This document shows, piece after piece, positions 8,832 to 16,742 of a stretch of DNA of 64,000 nt (within the stretch, counting starts at the first letter, position 1; each line of letters starts with the position of its first letter). Below the pieces are notes generated by a model. That model was not told the origin of the DNA and ran no database searches. It saw nothing but the letters and a program-made list of their open reading frames with translations. The stretch is from Massilia rubra. Lineage in GTDB: Bacteria; Pseudomonadota; Gammaproteobacteria; Burkholderiales; Burkholderiaceae_D. The stretch is taken from NCBI RefSeq assembly GCF_011682065.1, contig NZ_VUYU01000014.1:1-64000 (forward strand), in the 5' to 3' direction. The position numbers were made by a program, and so were the translations under genes.

Positions 8832-9356
8832 TTACACCGCGATGTTGCCTTCAATCGAATCGTCCAGGGTTTTGCCGATCACGGCGCCGACCAGCATTTT
8901 CACGCCGGCCACCGCTTTGCCGTGCTTGTTATCCCAGTAGTATCCCTGGCCGGGAGTGATCTTGATCGCCGTGATGCGCGGATCGTCCTCGCCCCCGGTG
9001 AACCAGGTTTTCAGGATGAAGTTCCACAGCTCCTTGATCTTGGCCTTGTCGCGCGTGATGGTGGCCACGCCGTCGAGCACCAGGAATTCGGAATTGCTCG
9101 AGCCCTGGAAATACAGTTTCACCGCCGGGTCGGCCGCGATCTCTTGATTCTTATGGCTGTCGTCGGCGCTGAGAAACCACAGATTGCCCTGTTCATCGAC
9201 CTGGCGCACGCTCATCGGCCTGGCGCTGCCTTCCTGCCGGGTGCAGAAGAAACAGGTTTGCGCGCTATCGACCAGGTCCTTCAGTTTTTCGAGCGCCGCG
9301 CCGCCGTCCAGATCCTTGTAATTATCTTCCGGCTGGTTCTTGTTAATCGAGTCCAT
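8832..9356 (-). CDS. Pyridoxamine-5'-phosphate-oxidase-fold general stress protein
   Basis: The 174-residue protein matches the general-stress-protein-26 branch of the split-barrel flavin-binding PNPOx fold: TCFFCTRQ, then RPMSVRQVDEQGNLWFLSA, VKLYFQGSSNSEFLVLDG and a C-terminal ITPGQGYYWDNKHGK. These proteins bind FMN/FAD or related cofactors and are linked to stress; the substrate is unknown. GGAGA stands 6 bases before the ATG. It is a single gene between unrelated neighbours. Confidence 0.8.
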   Translation of the reverse strand: MDSINKNQPEDNYKDLDGGAALEKLKDLVDSAQTCFFCTRQEGSARPMSVRQVDEQGNLWFLSADDSHKNQEIAADPAVKLYFQGSSNSEFLVLDGVATITRDKAKIKELWNFILKTWFTGGEDDPRITAIKITPGQGYYWDNKHGKAVAGVKMLVGAVIGKTLDDSIEGNIAV

Positions 9357-9504
9357 GAATGTCTCCGTGTGAATGTCAATACAATCGATGCTCCCGTCAT
9401 GGAGCAGGCAGGCCCCATGGTACGTAACAAGCGTGGCGCGCTATGTGGCGCACCTAACTGATCGGACATGACGGCGGGCCAAGGCGGGCGCGGTAAAATC
9501 AGGC

Positions 9505-10191
9505 ATGAAACCACTGAGCGACCAAAAGATCATCGATTCATGGATGAAGAACAGCGCGCCATGGACCGACGCCGTGCGCAGCGGCGCCATCGCCAGCCGC
9601 ACCCTCGCCACCAATCAGGCGATCGTCGACGCGGTGCGCCGCCGCGCGCCGGCGACCGGCATCGATATCGGCTGCGGCGAAGGCTGGCTGGTGCGCGCCC
9701 TCGATGGCGTTGCCATGACCGGCGTCGATGTGGTTCCCGCGCTCATCGAGCAGGCGCGCAGGGCGGGCGAGGGCGATTATCGCGTGCTCTCGTACCAGGA
9801 CATCGCGGCCGGCAAGCTCGCCATGCATGCCGATGTCGCTGTCTGCAACTTTTCCCTGCTTGGAAAGGAGTCGGTCGATGGCCTCGTGCGCGCGGCAACT
9901 TCCTTCCTCACTCCCGGCGGCGCGCTGATCGTCCAGACCATCCACCCGCTCGCCGCCGGGGCCGCGGCCGATTACCGCGACGGCTGGCGCGCGGGCAGCT
10001 GGGCCGGCTTCAGCGACGCGTTTTCCGATCCCGCGCCCTGGTACTTCCGCACCCTCGCGAGCTGGCTCAGCCTGTTCAGGGAAAGCGGGCTGACCCTGGT
10101 CGACCTGCGCGAGCCGGCCCATCCGGAAAGCGGCGTGCCTCTCTCGCTGATCCTGGTCGGCGAAAACAGGCGCCCGCCAGCGGCGTTATAG
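9505..10191 (+). CDS. Class I SAM-dependent methyltransferase
   Basis: The 228-residue protein carries a standard Rossmann motif I (TGIDIGCGEGWLVRAL, about residues 50-65), an acidic motif II (GVDVVPALIEQA) and a post-motif region (VAVCNFSLLGKE, TPGGALIVQTIHP), as in small-molecule or ubiquinone/menaquinone-type methyltransferases. The substrate cannot be read from the sequence. It stands alone, about 100 bases ahead of a small monooxygenase gene on the same strand. Confidence 0.8.
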   Translation: MKPLSDQKIIDSWMKNSAPWTDAVRSGAIASRTLATNQAIVDAVRRRAPATGIDIGCGEGWLVRALDGVAMTGVDVVPALIEQARRAGEGDYRVLSYQDIAAGKLAMHADVAVCNFSLLGKESVDGLVRAATSFLTPGGALIVQTIHPLAAGAAADYRDGWRAGSWAGFSDAFSDPAPWYFRTLASWLSLFRESGLTLVDLREPAHPESGVPLSLILVGENRRPPAAL

Positions 10192-10294
10192 AAAGACACT
10201 TATAATTCGGAAAGATTGCCGAAGTTTCAACTGTGCTCGCACATCGATAACCCGCCGTCCATCTGACCTTTTTAACGTATCCCACGGAGCACAC

Positions 10295-10597
10295 ATGCTG
10301 GTTTTTTCCGCAACATTCACCGCCAAACCGGGCGCCGCGCAGGCCGTGATCGACCTCGTCGCCACCCTGATCGAGCCCTCGCGCGCCGAGCCTGGTTGCA
10401 TCCGCTACGACTTCCTGCAATCGCCGTACACGCCCAACAAATTCGTCTTCTTCGAATTGTGGAAAAGCCAGGCCGATCTCGATGCCCACTTCCAGGAGCC
10501 GCATTTCCTGGCCTTCGCCGAGCGCCTGCCCGCGCTGACCGAGGGCAGCTTCGAAAAAGTCGCCTATGAAACGGATGGCCCGAAGCCAGCCGCCTGA
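10295..10597 (+). CDS. YgiN-like antibiotic-biosynthesis-type monooxygenase
   Basis: The 100-residue protein has the dimeric alpha/beta-barrel pattern of the ABM/YgiN family: VFSATFTAKPGAAQAVIDLV, then EPGCIRYDFLQSP and KFVFFELWKSQADLDAHFQEPHF split by short loops. Members act on quinols or reactive electrophiles without cofactor. A purine-rich site (CACGGAG) precedes the ATG. Confidence 0.8.
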   Translation: MLVFSATFTAKPGAAQAVIDLVATLIEPSRAEPGCIRYDFLQSPYTPNKFVFFELWKSQADLDAHFQEPHFLAFAERLPALTEGSFEKVAYETDGPKPAA

Positions 10598-10759
10598 ATC
10601 GGGCAAGCCTCCCACTCGCACGCCGGTGCGACACCGCAATCATCCGCGACTGGCGCGCGCTGAGCAGGGGGGGCTAGCGTCAAGTCCCATCCGGTCATTC
10701 CCTGATGCCAGCATGGATGAACCCGTTTCAATCGGTGGGACGGCAGCGCGCCGCGGCGC

Positions 10760-10784
10760 TTCTTGCGCCCGCGCGGCGCAAGAA
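10760..10784. other. Perfect 10-bp inverted repeat upstream of moaA
   Basis: TTCTTGCGCC and GGCGCAAGAA flank a 5-base loop. There is no T-run, so it is not a clear intrinsic terminator. It could end transcription from the monooxygenase gene by another route or be an operator for moaA. The 300 bases between the two genes otherwise show only a -10-like site. Confidence 0.5.
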
Positions 10785-10857
10785 ACCGCGCCCCCTAGTC
10801 CTTAATGACTAGCCCGCCTAGCCCGTCATGGGCACATTCAAACCGCTCCCGTCCCGC

Positions 10858-10863
10858 TACAAT
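10858..10863 (+). promoter_or_regulatory. Candidate -10 element for moaA
   Basis: TACAAT lies about 34 bases before the moaA ATG and would start transcription near 10870. A matching -35 is weak (CATTCA at 17 bases' spacing), so an activator may be needed. Confidence 0.35.
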
Positions 10864-10896
10864 CGGCCTGTCATCAATTATCAGGGGAGCAGGGCC

Positions 10897-11871
10897 ATGT
10901 TGCGCGACCGGTATGGGCGATCAATCGAATACCTGCGCCTGTCGGTGACCGACCGCTGCGACTTGCGCTGCAGCTATTGCATCCCCAAAGGCTTCAAGGG
11001 CTTCGAGGAGCCGGCGCACTGGCTCACCTTCGATGAAATCGAACGCCTGGTGGCCGCTTTCGCCCGCCTCGGCACGCGCCGCCTGCGCCTGACCGGCGGC
11101 GAGCCGCTGCTGCGCCGTCACCTGGCCGAACTGGCCGGACGCCTCTCCAGCCTGCCCGGCATCGACGACTTGTCGCTCTCGACCAACGCCACCCGCCTGG
11201 CGCACCACGCCGATGCCCTGCGCGCGGCCGGCGTTTCGCGTATCAACGTCAGCCTCGATTCGCTCGACCGCGCCTGCATGCAGCAGATCACCGGGCGCGA
11301 CAGCCTCGGCATGATCCTCGACGGCATCATGGCCGGCAAGGCGGCCGGCTTCGATCCGATCAAGATCAATATGGTGGCCCTGCGCGGCGTCAACGAGCAC
11401 CAGATCGACGCCATGGTCGCCTTTTGCATCGAGCACCAGTTCGTGCTGCGCCTGATCGAAGCGATGCCCATGGGCGCCACCGGGCGCGACGCCACCTGGC
11501 TCGACCTGGGGCCGATCGAACGCCACCTGCGCCGTCATTTCGGCCTGGTCCACCAGCCCGATACGCTCGGCGGCGGGCCGGCGCGCTACCTGGCCACGCC
11601 GGACGGACGCACCAGCGTCGGCTTCATCACGCCCATGTCGCAGCATTTTTGCGCCGACTGCAACCGCGTGCGCCTGTCGGTCGACGGCACCCTGTATCTG
11701 TGCCTTGGACAGGAAGACAAGGTCGAGCTGCGCCCCTTGTTGCGCGGCGGCGCCAGCGATGCCGAGCTGGAACAGGCGATCCGGGCCGCCATCGAACTCA
11801 AACCCGAAAAGCACGAATTCCGTGAGCAACCGGACAAAATCATCCGCTTCATGTCGCAAACCGGCGGATGA
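10897..11871 (+). CDS. moaA: GTP 3',8-cyclase MoaA
   Basis: This radical-SAM enzyme performs the first step of molybdenum cofactor synthesis, converting GTP to 3',8-cyclo-GTP. Residues 21-28 hold the radical-SAM cluster cysteines (CDLRCSYC). The C-terminal cluster has CADCNRVRL followed by CL, and the protein ends in the conserved Gly-Gly. The start at 10897 gives the usual MoaA N-terminus (DRYGRSIEYLRLSVTDRC) and has GGGGAG 8-9 bases upstream; an in-frame upstream ATG at 10828 adds 23 atypical residues. Its place before narX-narL fits a supply of cofactor for nitrate reductase. Confidence 0.95.
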   Translation: MLRDRYGRSIEYLRLSVTDRCDLRCSYCIPKGFKGFEEPAHWLTFDEIERLVAAFARLGTRRLRLTGGEPLLRRHLAELAGRLSSLPGIDDLSLSTNATRLAHHADALRAAGVSRINVSLDSLDRACMQQITGRDSLGMILDGIMAGKAAGFDPIKINMVALRGVNEHQIDAMVAFCIEHQFVLRLIEAMPMGATGRDATWLDLGPIERHLRRHFGLVHQPDTLGGGPARYLATPDGRTSVGFITPMSQHFCADCNRVRLSVDGTLYLCLGQEDKVELRPLLRGGASDAELEQAIRAAIELKPEKHEFREQPDKIIRFMSQTGG

Positions 11872-11935
11872 GCGGCAGCGCGGCGTTACCGATTAGCAAC
11901 GCGGCAGCGTATCATGGCGTCAGCAAGGAGAACGC

Positions 11936-13882
11936 ATGCCCCTGAATACCCAGATTCCCTCCCGTCAAAAACTATCCGCCAAGATTGTCGGCGCACTGCT
12001 CGGCTTCCTGGCGCTGGCCCTGTGCGCCATTGGCGTGACCCTGTACCTGTCCTGGCAGCTCGAAGGCAGCGCCGCCGCCATCAACGATACCGGCAGCTTG
12101 CGCATGAGCAGTTACCGGCTGGCGATCCTGCTGGCGCAACCGGACGCGGGCGACACTGCCGGCACGGCCCCGCGCCAGGCCGGCGCCGCCCGCCAGATGG
12201 CCCAGATCGACGCCACCCTGGCGCAATTGCGCCAGGGCGACCCGCAGCGCCCCTTGTTCCTGCCGCCGACCCGCGCCATCGTCGGCGAGTTCGTTCACAT
12301 CAACACCGACTGGCAGCGCGAGCTGCGTCCCGCCGCCAGTGCGCTGGCGGCCGGGCAGGGCGCCGACGCGGACGCGCTGCGGCGCTACCTTGTGCGCACC
12401 GACGTGTTCGTCGAGCGCGTCAACGCGCTGGTCCAGCTGATCGAGCGCGACAGCGAAACGCGCACCTTCTGGCTGCGCGCCTCGCAGTTGGCCCTGCTGG
12501 CCCTGGCCATGGTCGGCACCGTCAGCCTGATCTACCTCATGTTCAGCCTGATCATCGAACCGGTCACGCGCCTGCACGACGGCTTGCACCGCATGAAGGA
12601 CAAGGATTTCGAAGTGCGCCTGGCGGTCGACAGCGTCGATGAATTCGGCCAGCTGGCGCAAGGCTTCAACCAGATGGCCGACCGCCTGCAAGCGCTGTAC
12701 GGCAACCTGGAAAGCCTGGTGCACACCAAGACCGCCGCGCTGGAACACAACAACCGCGAGCTGGCCTTGCTGTACGACAGTGCCGCCTTCCTGCAGCGCC
12801 CGCAGCCGGTGGAACCCCTGTGCGAAGGCTTTTTGCAGCGCATCAGCGATTACTTCCAGGCCGACGGCGGCTCGGTGCGCGTGCTCGACGCCGGGCGCGA
12901 CAATCTGCACATGGTGGTCCACCACGGCTTGTCGAAGCGCCTGGTCGAGCGCGAACACTGCATCAAGGTCGGCGATTGCCTGTGCGGCGAAGCGGTCCAG
13001 AAAAAAGTCACGGTGATCCACGACTTGCGCAAGCTCGACAAGGGCTACGAACTCGAATGCCACCGCGAAGGCTTCGTCACGGTCTCGGTATTTCACATGT
13101 ATGCGCACCAGCAGCACCTGGGCTTTTTCAACCTGCATTTCCGCACGCCGCGCGAACTCGACGCGCGCGAAAAGGGTTTGCTTGAAACGCTGGGCCAGTT
13201 GCTCGGCACCGCCATCGAAAACCTGCGCCTGGGCGCGCGCGAACGCGAAATGGCGGTCTCCGAAGAGCGCAACCTGGTGGCCCAGGGCTTGCATGACAGC
13301 ATCGCCCAAGGGCTCAACTTCCTCAACCTGCAAGTCCAGATGCTCGACCAATCCGTGCGCGACGGCAAGCTGGACGACGTGGCCGAAATCATCCCGGCCC
13401 TGCGCGCCGGCGTGCAGGAAAGCTATGAAGACGTGCGCGAACTGCTGCACAACTTCCGCAGCCGCCTGGCCGAGGGCAACCTGATCGCCGCGCTGGAAAC
13501 CACGGTCGACAAATTCCGCCGCCAGACCGGCATCGTCGCCGAGCTGGTGGCCGACGTCGACGGCGCCCCCTTCCCGCGCGAGCAGCAATTGCAACTGCTG
13601 TTCATCGTGCAGGAGGCGCTGTCGAACGTGCGCAAGCATGCGGACGCGAGCCAGGTCACGGTGCGCCTGCAGGACAGTCACGATTTTTTACTGAGCATCG
13701 AAGACAACGGCGCCGGCTTCGATCCGGCCCTGCTCGAAGGTCGCGGCGACAGCCACGTCGGCATCCACATCATGCGCGAGCGCGCCCAGCGCATCGAAGC
13801 GACGCTGGCCGTCAGCTCGCAGCCCGGCGTCGGCACCACCATCGCCTTGACCCTGCCGCAGGCGCATCGCCGCGCCGCCTGA
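11936..13882 (+). CDS. narX: Nitrate/nitrite sensor histidine kinase NarX
   Basis: The 648-residue inner-membrane kinase has a first membrane helix (about 14-37) and a periplasmic sensor whose P-box-like stretch (NDTGSLRMSSYRLAILL) is the nitrate-binding hallmark of NarX/NarQ. A second helix (about 185-208), HAMP, GAF-like region (about 285-430), HisKA_3 dimerisation helix with the phospho-acceptor His in LHDSIAQGLNFL, and a C-terminal HATPase (EDNGAGFD, GDSHVGIHIMRERA) follow. AAGGAG precedes the ATG. It is the first gene of a two-gene operon with narL. Confidence 0.92.
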   Translation: MPLNTQIPSRQKLSAKIVGALLGFLALALCAIGVTLYLSWQLEGSAAAINDTGSLRMSSYRLAILLAQPDAGDTAGTAPRQAGAARQMAQIDATLAQLRQGDPQRPLFLPPTRAIVGEFVHINTDWQRELRPAASALAAGQGADADALRRYLVRTDVFVERVNALVQLIERDSETRTFWLRASQLALLALAMVGTVSLIYLMFSLIIEPVTRLHDGLHRMKDKDFEVRLAVDSVDEFGQLAQGFNQMADRLQALYGNLESLVHTKTAALEHNNRELALLYDSAAFLQRPQPVEPLCEGFLQRISDYFQADGGSVRVLDAGRDNLHMVVHHGLSKRLVEREHCIKVGDCLCGEAVQKKVTVIHDLRKLDKGYELECHREGFVTVSVFHMYAHQQHLGFFNLHFRTPRELDAREKGLLETLGQLLGTAIENLRLGAREREMAVSEERNLVAQGLHDSIAQGLNFLNLQVQMLDQSVRDGKLDDVAEIIPALRAGVQESYEDVRELLHNFRSRLAEGNLIAALETTVDKFRRQTGIVAELVADVDGAPFPREQQLQLLFIVQEALSNVRKHADASQVTVRLQDSHDFLLSIEDNGAGFDPALLEGRGDSHVGIHIMRERAQRIEATLAVSSQPGVGTTIALTLPQAHRRAA

Positions 13883-13901
13883 TTATCAAATGGAGAACCC
13901 C

Positions 13902-14561
13902 ATGGACACCCCCGACCAACCGATCCGCGTACTGCTGGTGGACGACCACAGCCTGTTTCGCAGCGGCATCCGCTCGCTGCTTCAGCGCCATGCCGAATTC
14001 GCCGTCGTCGGCGAGGCGGCCGATGGCGTCGAAGGCATCAAGCGCGCGCGCCAGTTGCAGCCCGACGTGGTGCTGCTGGACCTGAACATGCCCGGCATGT
14101 CCGGCGTCGAAACCTTGCAGCTGATGCAGCAGGATTGCCCGGACGCGGCGATCGTCATGCTCACCGTGTCGGAAGAGGCGCAAGACCTGGGCACGGCCCT
14201 GCGTGCCGGCGCCAGCGGTTACCTGATCAAGAATATCGATACCGACTACCTGCTGCGCGCGATCCGCCGCGCCGCCGCCGGCGAGACCGTGGTGGCCGAA
14301 GCGATGACCGGCAAGCTGGTGGCGCAGTTGCAAGCCGGCACGGCGGCCGAAGCGCCCGCGTCCGAGCTCGACAAGCTGACCCCGCGCGAGCGCGAAATCC
14401 TCGACAGCCTGGCGCGCGGCGAGAGCAACAAATGCATCGCCCGCAACCTCGACCTGGCCGAAAGCACGGTCAAGATCCACGTCCAGAACGTGCTCAAGAA
14501 ACTCAAGCTGGCCAGCCGCGTGCAGGCCGCCGTATTCGCCGTCGAACATCGCATGAAATAG
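13902..14561 (+). CDS. narL: Nitrate/nitrite response regulator NarL
   Basis: The 219-residue response regulator has a REC domain (VLLVDDHSLFRSGIRSLL; phospho-acceptor Asp in VVLLDLNMPGMSG) and a LuxR-type helix-turn-helix (LTPREREILDSLARGESNK, then STVKIHVQNVLKKLKL). The ATG at 13902 has GGAG 6 bases upstream; the ATG at 13890 lacks a site. It lies 19 bases after narX and would control anaerobic nitrate respiration genes. Confidence 0.93.
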   Translation: MDTPDQPIRVLLVDDHSLFRSGIRSLLQRHAEFAVVGEAADGVEGIKRARQLQPDVVLLDLNMPGMSGVETLQLMQQDCPDAAIVMLTVSEEAQDLGTALRAGASGYLIKNIDTDYLLRAIRRAAAGETVVAEAMTGKLVAQLQAGTAAEAPASELDKLTPREREILDSLARGESNKCIARNLDLAESTVKIHVQNVLKKLKLASRVQAAVFAVEHRMK

Positions 14562-14597
14562 GCGCGGCAGCCGGAGGCCGCGAACAGGCTGCCGCGC
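14562..14597. terminator. Strong hairpin immediately after narL
   Basis: GCGCGGCAGCC and GGCTGCCGCGC form a perfect 11-bp stem with a 14-base loop, starting at the base after the narL stop codon. No T-run follows. It lies between convergent narL and the small gene at 14655-14903, so a terminator or mRNA-stabilising hairpin is the likely role. Confidence 0.5.
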
Positions 14598-14654
14598 GGT
14601 ACGCCCGCGACACGCAGCCGGTCAAGCAGGCGCCGGCCTGACCGGAGCCCGGAT

Positions 14655-14903
14655 CTAGCCGCCGCCGCAGCCGCCGCAACATCCGCCGCTGGCCGGCGGC
14701 GCCACCGTAAAGCCGGCGGCGAACAAGGCATCGCGCAACTGTTCGGCCGAGGCGCGCGCCTCGTCGAAGCCGACCCGCGCGCGGCCGGTGGCCAGGGTCA
14801 GGTGCACGGTTTCGACGCCGGTCACAGCTTCGAGCGCCTGGGCGACGGCCAGCGCCACGGTCTGGTTCTGCATGGCGGGAATGGTCAGTAAGGCGGTTTG
14901 CAT
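14655..14903 (-). CDS. HMA-fold-like small protein lacking CxxC, with Cys-rich tail
   Basis: The 82-residue product has the length and strand/helix pattern of heavy-metal-associated (HMA) domains: a first strand, a helix (VALAVAQALEAVTGVETVHL), then ATGRARVGFDE, AEQLRDALFAAGFTV. The usual metal-binding MxCxxC loop is replaced by PAMQNQT, which has no cysteine. Instead the C-terminus is GGCCGGCGGG, a compact three-cysteine tail. Metal binding by the tail is an inference. It is divergent from nnrS and convergent with narL. Confidence 0.75.
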   Translation of the reverse strand: MQTALLTIPAMQNQTVALAVAQALEAVTGVETVHLTLATGRARVGFDEARASAEQLRDALFAAGFTVAPPASGGCCGGCGGG

Positions 14904-15087
14904 ACGTTCTCCAATGATTGACGTGGGTTGATGCGAACAGCCTAAAGCGCCGCTTGGCCGCCGTCCAGAAGCCCGTGCGATTTGTTCGAAAAGCATAACC
15001 TGCATCAAGAATGCCCCACTCAGGCGGCGCCATGCCCGATCCGCCCTCAAAACGCGCGCGATAGCCATTGCCCGGCGCGGCGCCTTT

Positions 15088-15110
15088 AAGTAGTATATTG
15101 AATATATCTT
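15088..15110. promoter_or_regulatory. NsrR-like nitric oxide operator upstream of nnrS
   Basis: The 23 bases have the 11-1-11 inverted-repeat layout of NsrR sites. The right half ends in AATATATCTT, close to the consensus AAATRCATCTT, and the left half begins AAGTAGTATAT against AAGATGYATTT. About 17 of 22 arm positions agree when compared by eye. The core TATATTGAATATA is a perfect palindrome around one base. It stands 15 bases before the nnrS ATG, where repressor binding would block transcription. NnrS is a known NsrR-regulon member in proteobacteria. Confidence 0.6.
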
Positions 15111-15125
15111 TAAAGGATGGATGAA

Positions 15126-16325
15126 ATGAGTCTGCTGACAATCGACGAGCCGGCCGCGCCGGTCCACCACGCGCCGTGGAGCGCGCAGCACCCCGTGTGG
15201 GCGCTTGGCTTCCGGCCTTTTTACATCCTGACGGCGGCCTTCGCGGCGCTCGCCGTGCCCTTGTGGCTGGCGCAATACCTGGGCTGGCTGAATTGGACGC
15301 ACGTCGGCCTCGGCTGGCATGCGCACGAGATGGTGTACGGCATGGCGATCGCCGTGATTATCGGCTTCCTGTTCACGGCCGGGCGCGCCTGGACCAATCT
15401 GCCGACCCCGCGCGGCGTCCACCTGGCCGCGTTGGCCGGCGTGTGGCTGGCCGGACGCGGCGCCATGCTGGCCGCGCCGCCGCTGGCCGCCGCCGTGGTC
15501 GACCTGCTGTTCCTGCCGCTGGCCGCCTGGCCCCTGTACCGCGTGCTCAAGCAATCGGGCAACAAGCGCAACCTGTTCCTGGTGTTCCTGCTCGGTTTGC
15601 TGACCCTGGCCAACGCGCTGTTCCATGGCGCCACCTTGGGCTGGGTCGCCATGTCGCCCCTGACGCCCGTGCATGCCGCGATCCTGGTGATCGTGCTCAT
15701 CGAAGCGGTGATCGGCGGCAGGGTCATTCCCATGTTCACCACCAATGGAGCGCCCGGCAGCAAGCCAGTGGTGCGGCCGCGCTACGACAAGGTGGCGCTG
15801 GGGCTGACGGTGGCCGCCAGCGCGGCCTACGTGCTGCCGCTGCCGGGCGCGATCGCCGCCGCCCTGATGATGGCGGCCGCCTGCGCTGTGCTGCTGCGCC
15901 TGGTTGGCTGGCAGCCGCAGCGCACCTTGCACGTGCCGCTGCTGTGGATTCTGCACCTCGGCTACGCCTGGATTGCGCTCGGCTTTGCGCTGTTGTCGCT
16001 GGCCGCGCTTGGCTTCGGGACGGCCAGCGCCGGCTTCCACGCGCTGGCGGTCGGCTCGATGGCAGGGCTGATCATCGGCATGATGACCCGCACCACGCTT
16101 GGCCACACGGGCCGCATGCTCAAGGCCGGGCGCTACGAGCCCGCCATGTACCTGCTGATCCAGGCCGGCGCCGTGCTGCGCGTGCTGGCGCAGTTCATTC
16201 CCTTTGCGTGGCGCGATGGCGCGCTGCTGGCGTCGGGCCTGTGCTGGAGCCTGTCGTTCCTGCTGTTTTTGCTGGTGTACACGCCGTATCTGTGGCGCGC
16301 CCGCATCGATGGGCGCGAGGGCTGA
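15126..16325 (+). CDS. nnrS: NnrS family haem-copper membrane protein
   Basis: The 399-residue protein is nearly all membrane helices (about 12) and contains NnrS signatures: LGFRPFYILTA, then LGWHAHEMVYGMAIAVIIGF, GGRVIPMFTTNGAP and GMMTRTTLGHTGR. NnrS proteins are linked to nitric oxide stress tolerance, protecting metal centres and iron-sulfur enzymes. The second ATG (15126) is preferred because AAAGGA lies 8 bases upstream. Neighbours narX-narL and the NsrR-like site give a coherent nitrogen-oxide locus. Confidence 0.9.
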   Translation: MSLLTIDEPAAPVHHAPWSAQHPVWALGFRPFYILTAAFAALAVPLWLAQYLGWLNWTHVGLGWHAHEMVYGMAIAVIIGFLFTAGRAWTNLPTPRGVHLAALAGVWLAGRGAMLAAPPLAAAVVDLLFLPLAAWPLYRVLKQSGNKRNLFLVFLLGLLTLANALFHGATLGWVAMSPLTPVHAAILVIVLIEAVIGGRVIPMFTTNGAPGSKPVVRPRYDKVALGLTVAASAAYVLPLPGAIAAALMMAAACAVLLRLVGWQPQRTLHVPLLWILHLGYAWIALGFALLSLAALGFGTASAGFHALAVGSMAGLIIGMMTRTTLGHTGRMLKAGRYEPAMYLLIQAGAVLRVLAQFIPFAWRDGALLASGLCWSLSFLLFLLVYTPYLWRARIDGREG

Positions 16326-16376
16326 GGCGAGATGGTAGGATAGCGTCCGTGGCACGCTTAGGGCATTCCGGCAGCT

Positions 16377-16454
16377 CCACTGCATCGTTCCCTCAGCCCC
16401 ACTGCGTCGTTCCCGCAGTCCCGCTACGTCGTTCCCGCCTGCGCGCGAACGACG
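16377..16454. repeat. Three short direct repeats ending in a REP-like hairpin
   Basis: A unit around TCGTTCCC recurs about every 22 bases (near 16377, 16399 and 16422). The last copy forms a perfect hairpin CGTCGTTC / GAACGACG (16427-16434 and 16447-16454). There is no T-run. It lies just past the nnrS stop and looks like a REP-type intergenic repeat. Confidence 0.5.
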
Positions 16455-16496
16455 GTGGTGGTCTACATCTCAACCAACTGAAGTGATCAAGAAAAA

Positions 16497-16742
16497 ATGA
16501 CAACCGTATTTGCGATGCCCGTGTTCGATGCTACGGTCATCTTTGAAGGAAATGAATTGTTCAAGGGAAAAGGTTCGGCCAGCATGTGGGCCGAAAAACT
16601 CGCCGCCGAGATTGGCGGCGAGGTTGGTGTGCAGAAAATCGGCACCGGCTGGGTCATCACCGGCCGCGTCGATGGCGACGACTGCCAGTGGGGCATCCAC
16701 GGGCAGCGCCTCAAGCGCGTGGTTAGTGCGCCTGCGCAATAG
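16497..16742 (+). CDS. Small hypothetical protein
   Basis: The 81-residue product (MTTVFAMPVFDATVIFEGNE start) has an alternating strand pattern with one central helix (ASMWAEKLAAEIGGEVGVQK). Codon third positions are strongly GC in this frame, unlike the overlapping minus-strand frame, so the plus strand is chosen. Its 3' end overlaps the end of the convergent L,D-transpeptidase gene by 20 bases. No family recognised. Confidence 0.55.
   Translation: MTTVFAMPVFDATVIFEGNELFKGKGSASMWAEKLAAEIGGEVGVQKIGTGWVITGRVDGDDCQWGIHGQRLKRVVSAPAQ

Noticed and set aside
11972-13681. Long minus-strand frame opposite narX
   Set aside because: Shadow of the NarX gene, which has complete sensor and kinase motifs.
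14995-15008. Possible FNR/DNR box before the HMA-like gene
   Set aside because: Only one half (TTGAT) matches; the other half is poor.
14655-16385. Long minus-strand frame across nnrS
   Set aside because: Only its last 82 codons (HMA-like protein) are real; the rest is Gln/Arg/His-rich shadow of nnrS.
16377-16454. CRISPR-like short repeats
   Set aside because: Only three imperfect units without spacers of regular length; better explained as a REP-type element.
16470-16739. Minus-strand ORF overlapping the small gene at 16497-16742
   Set aside because: Codon third-position pattern favours the plus-strand frame.
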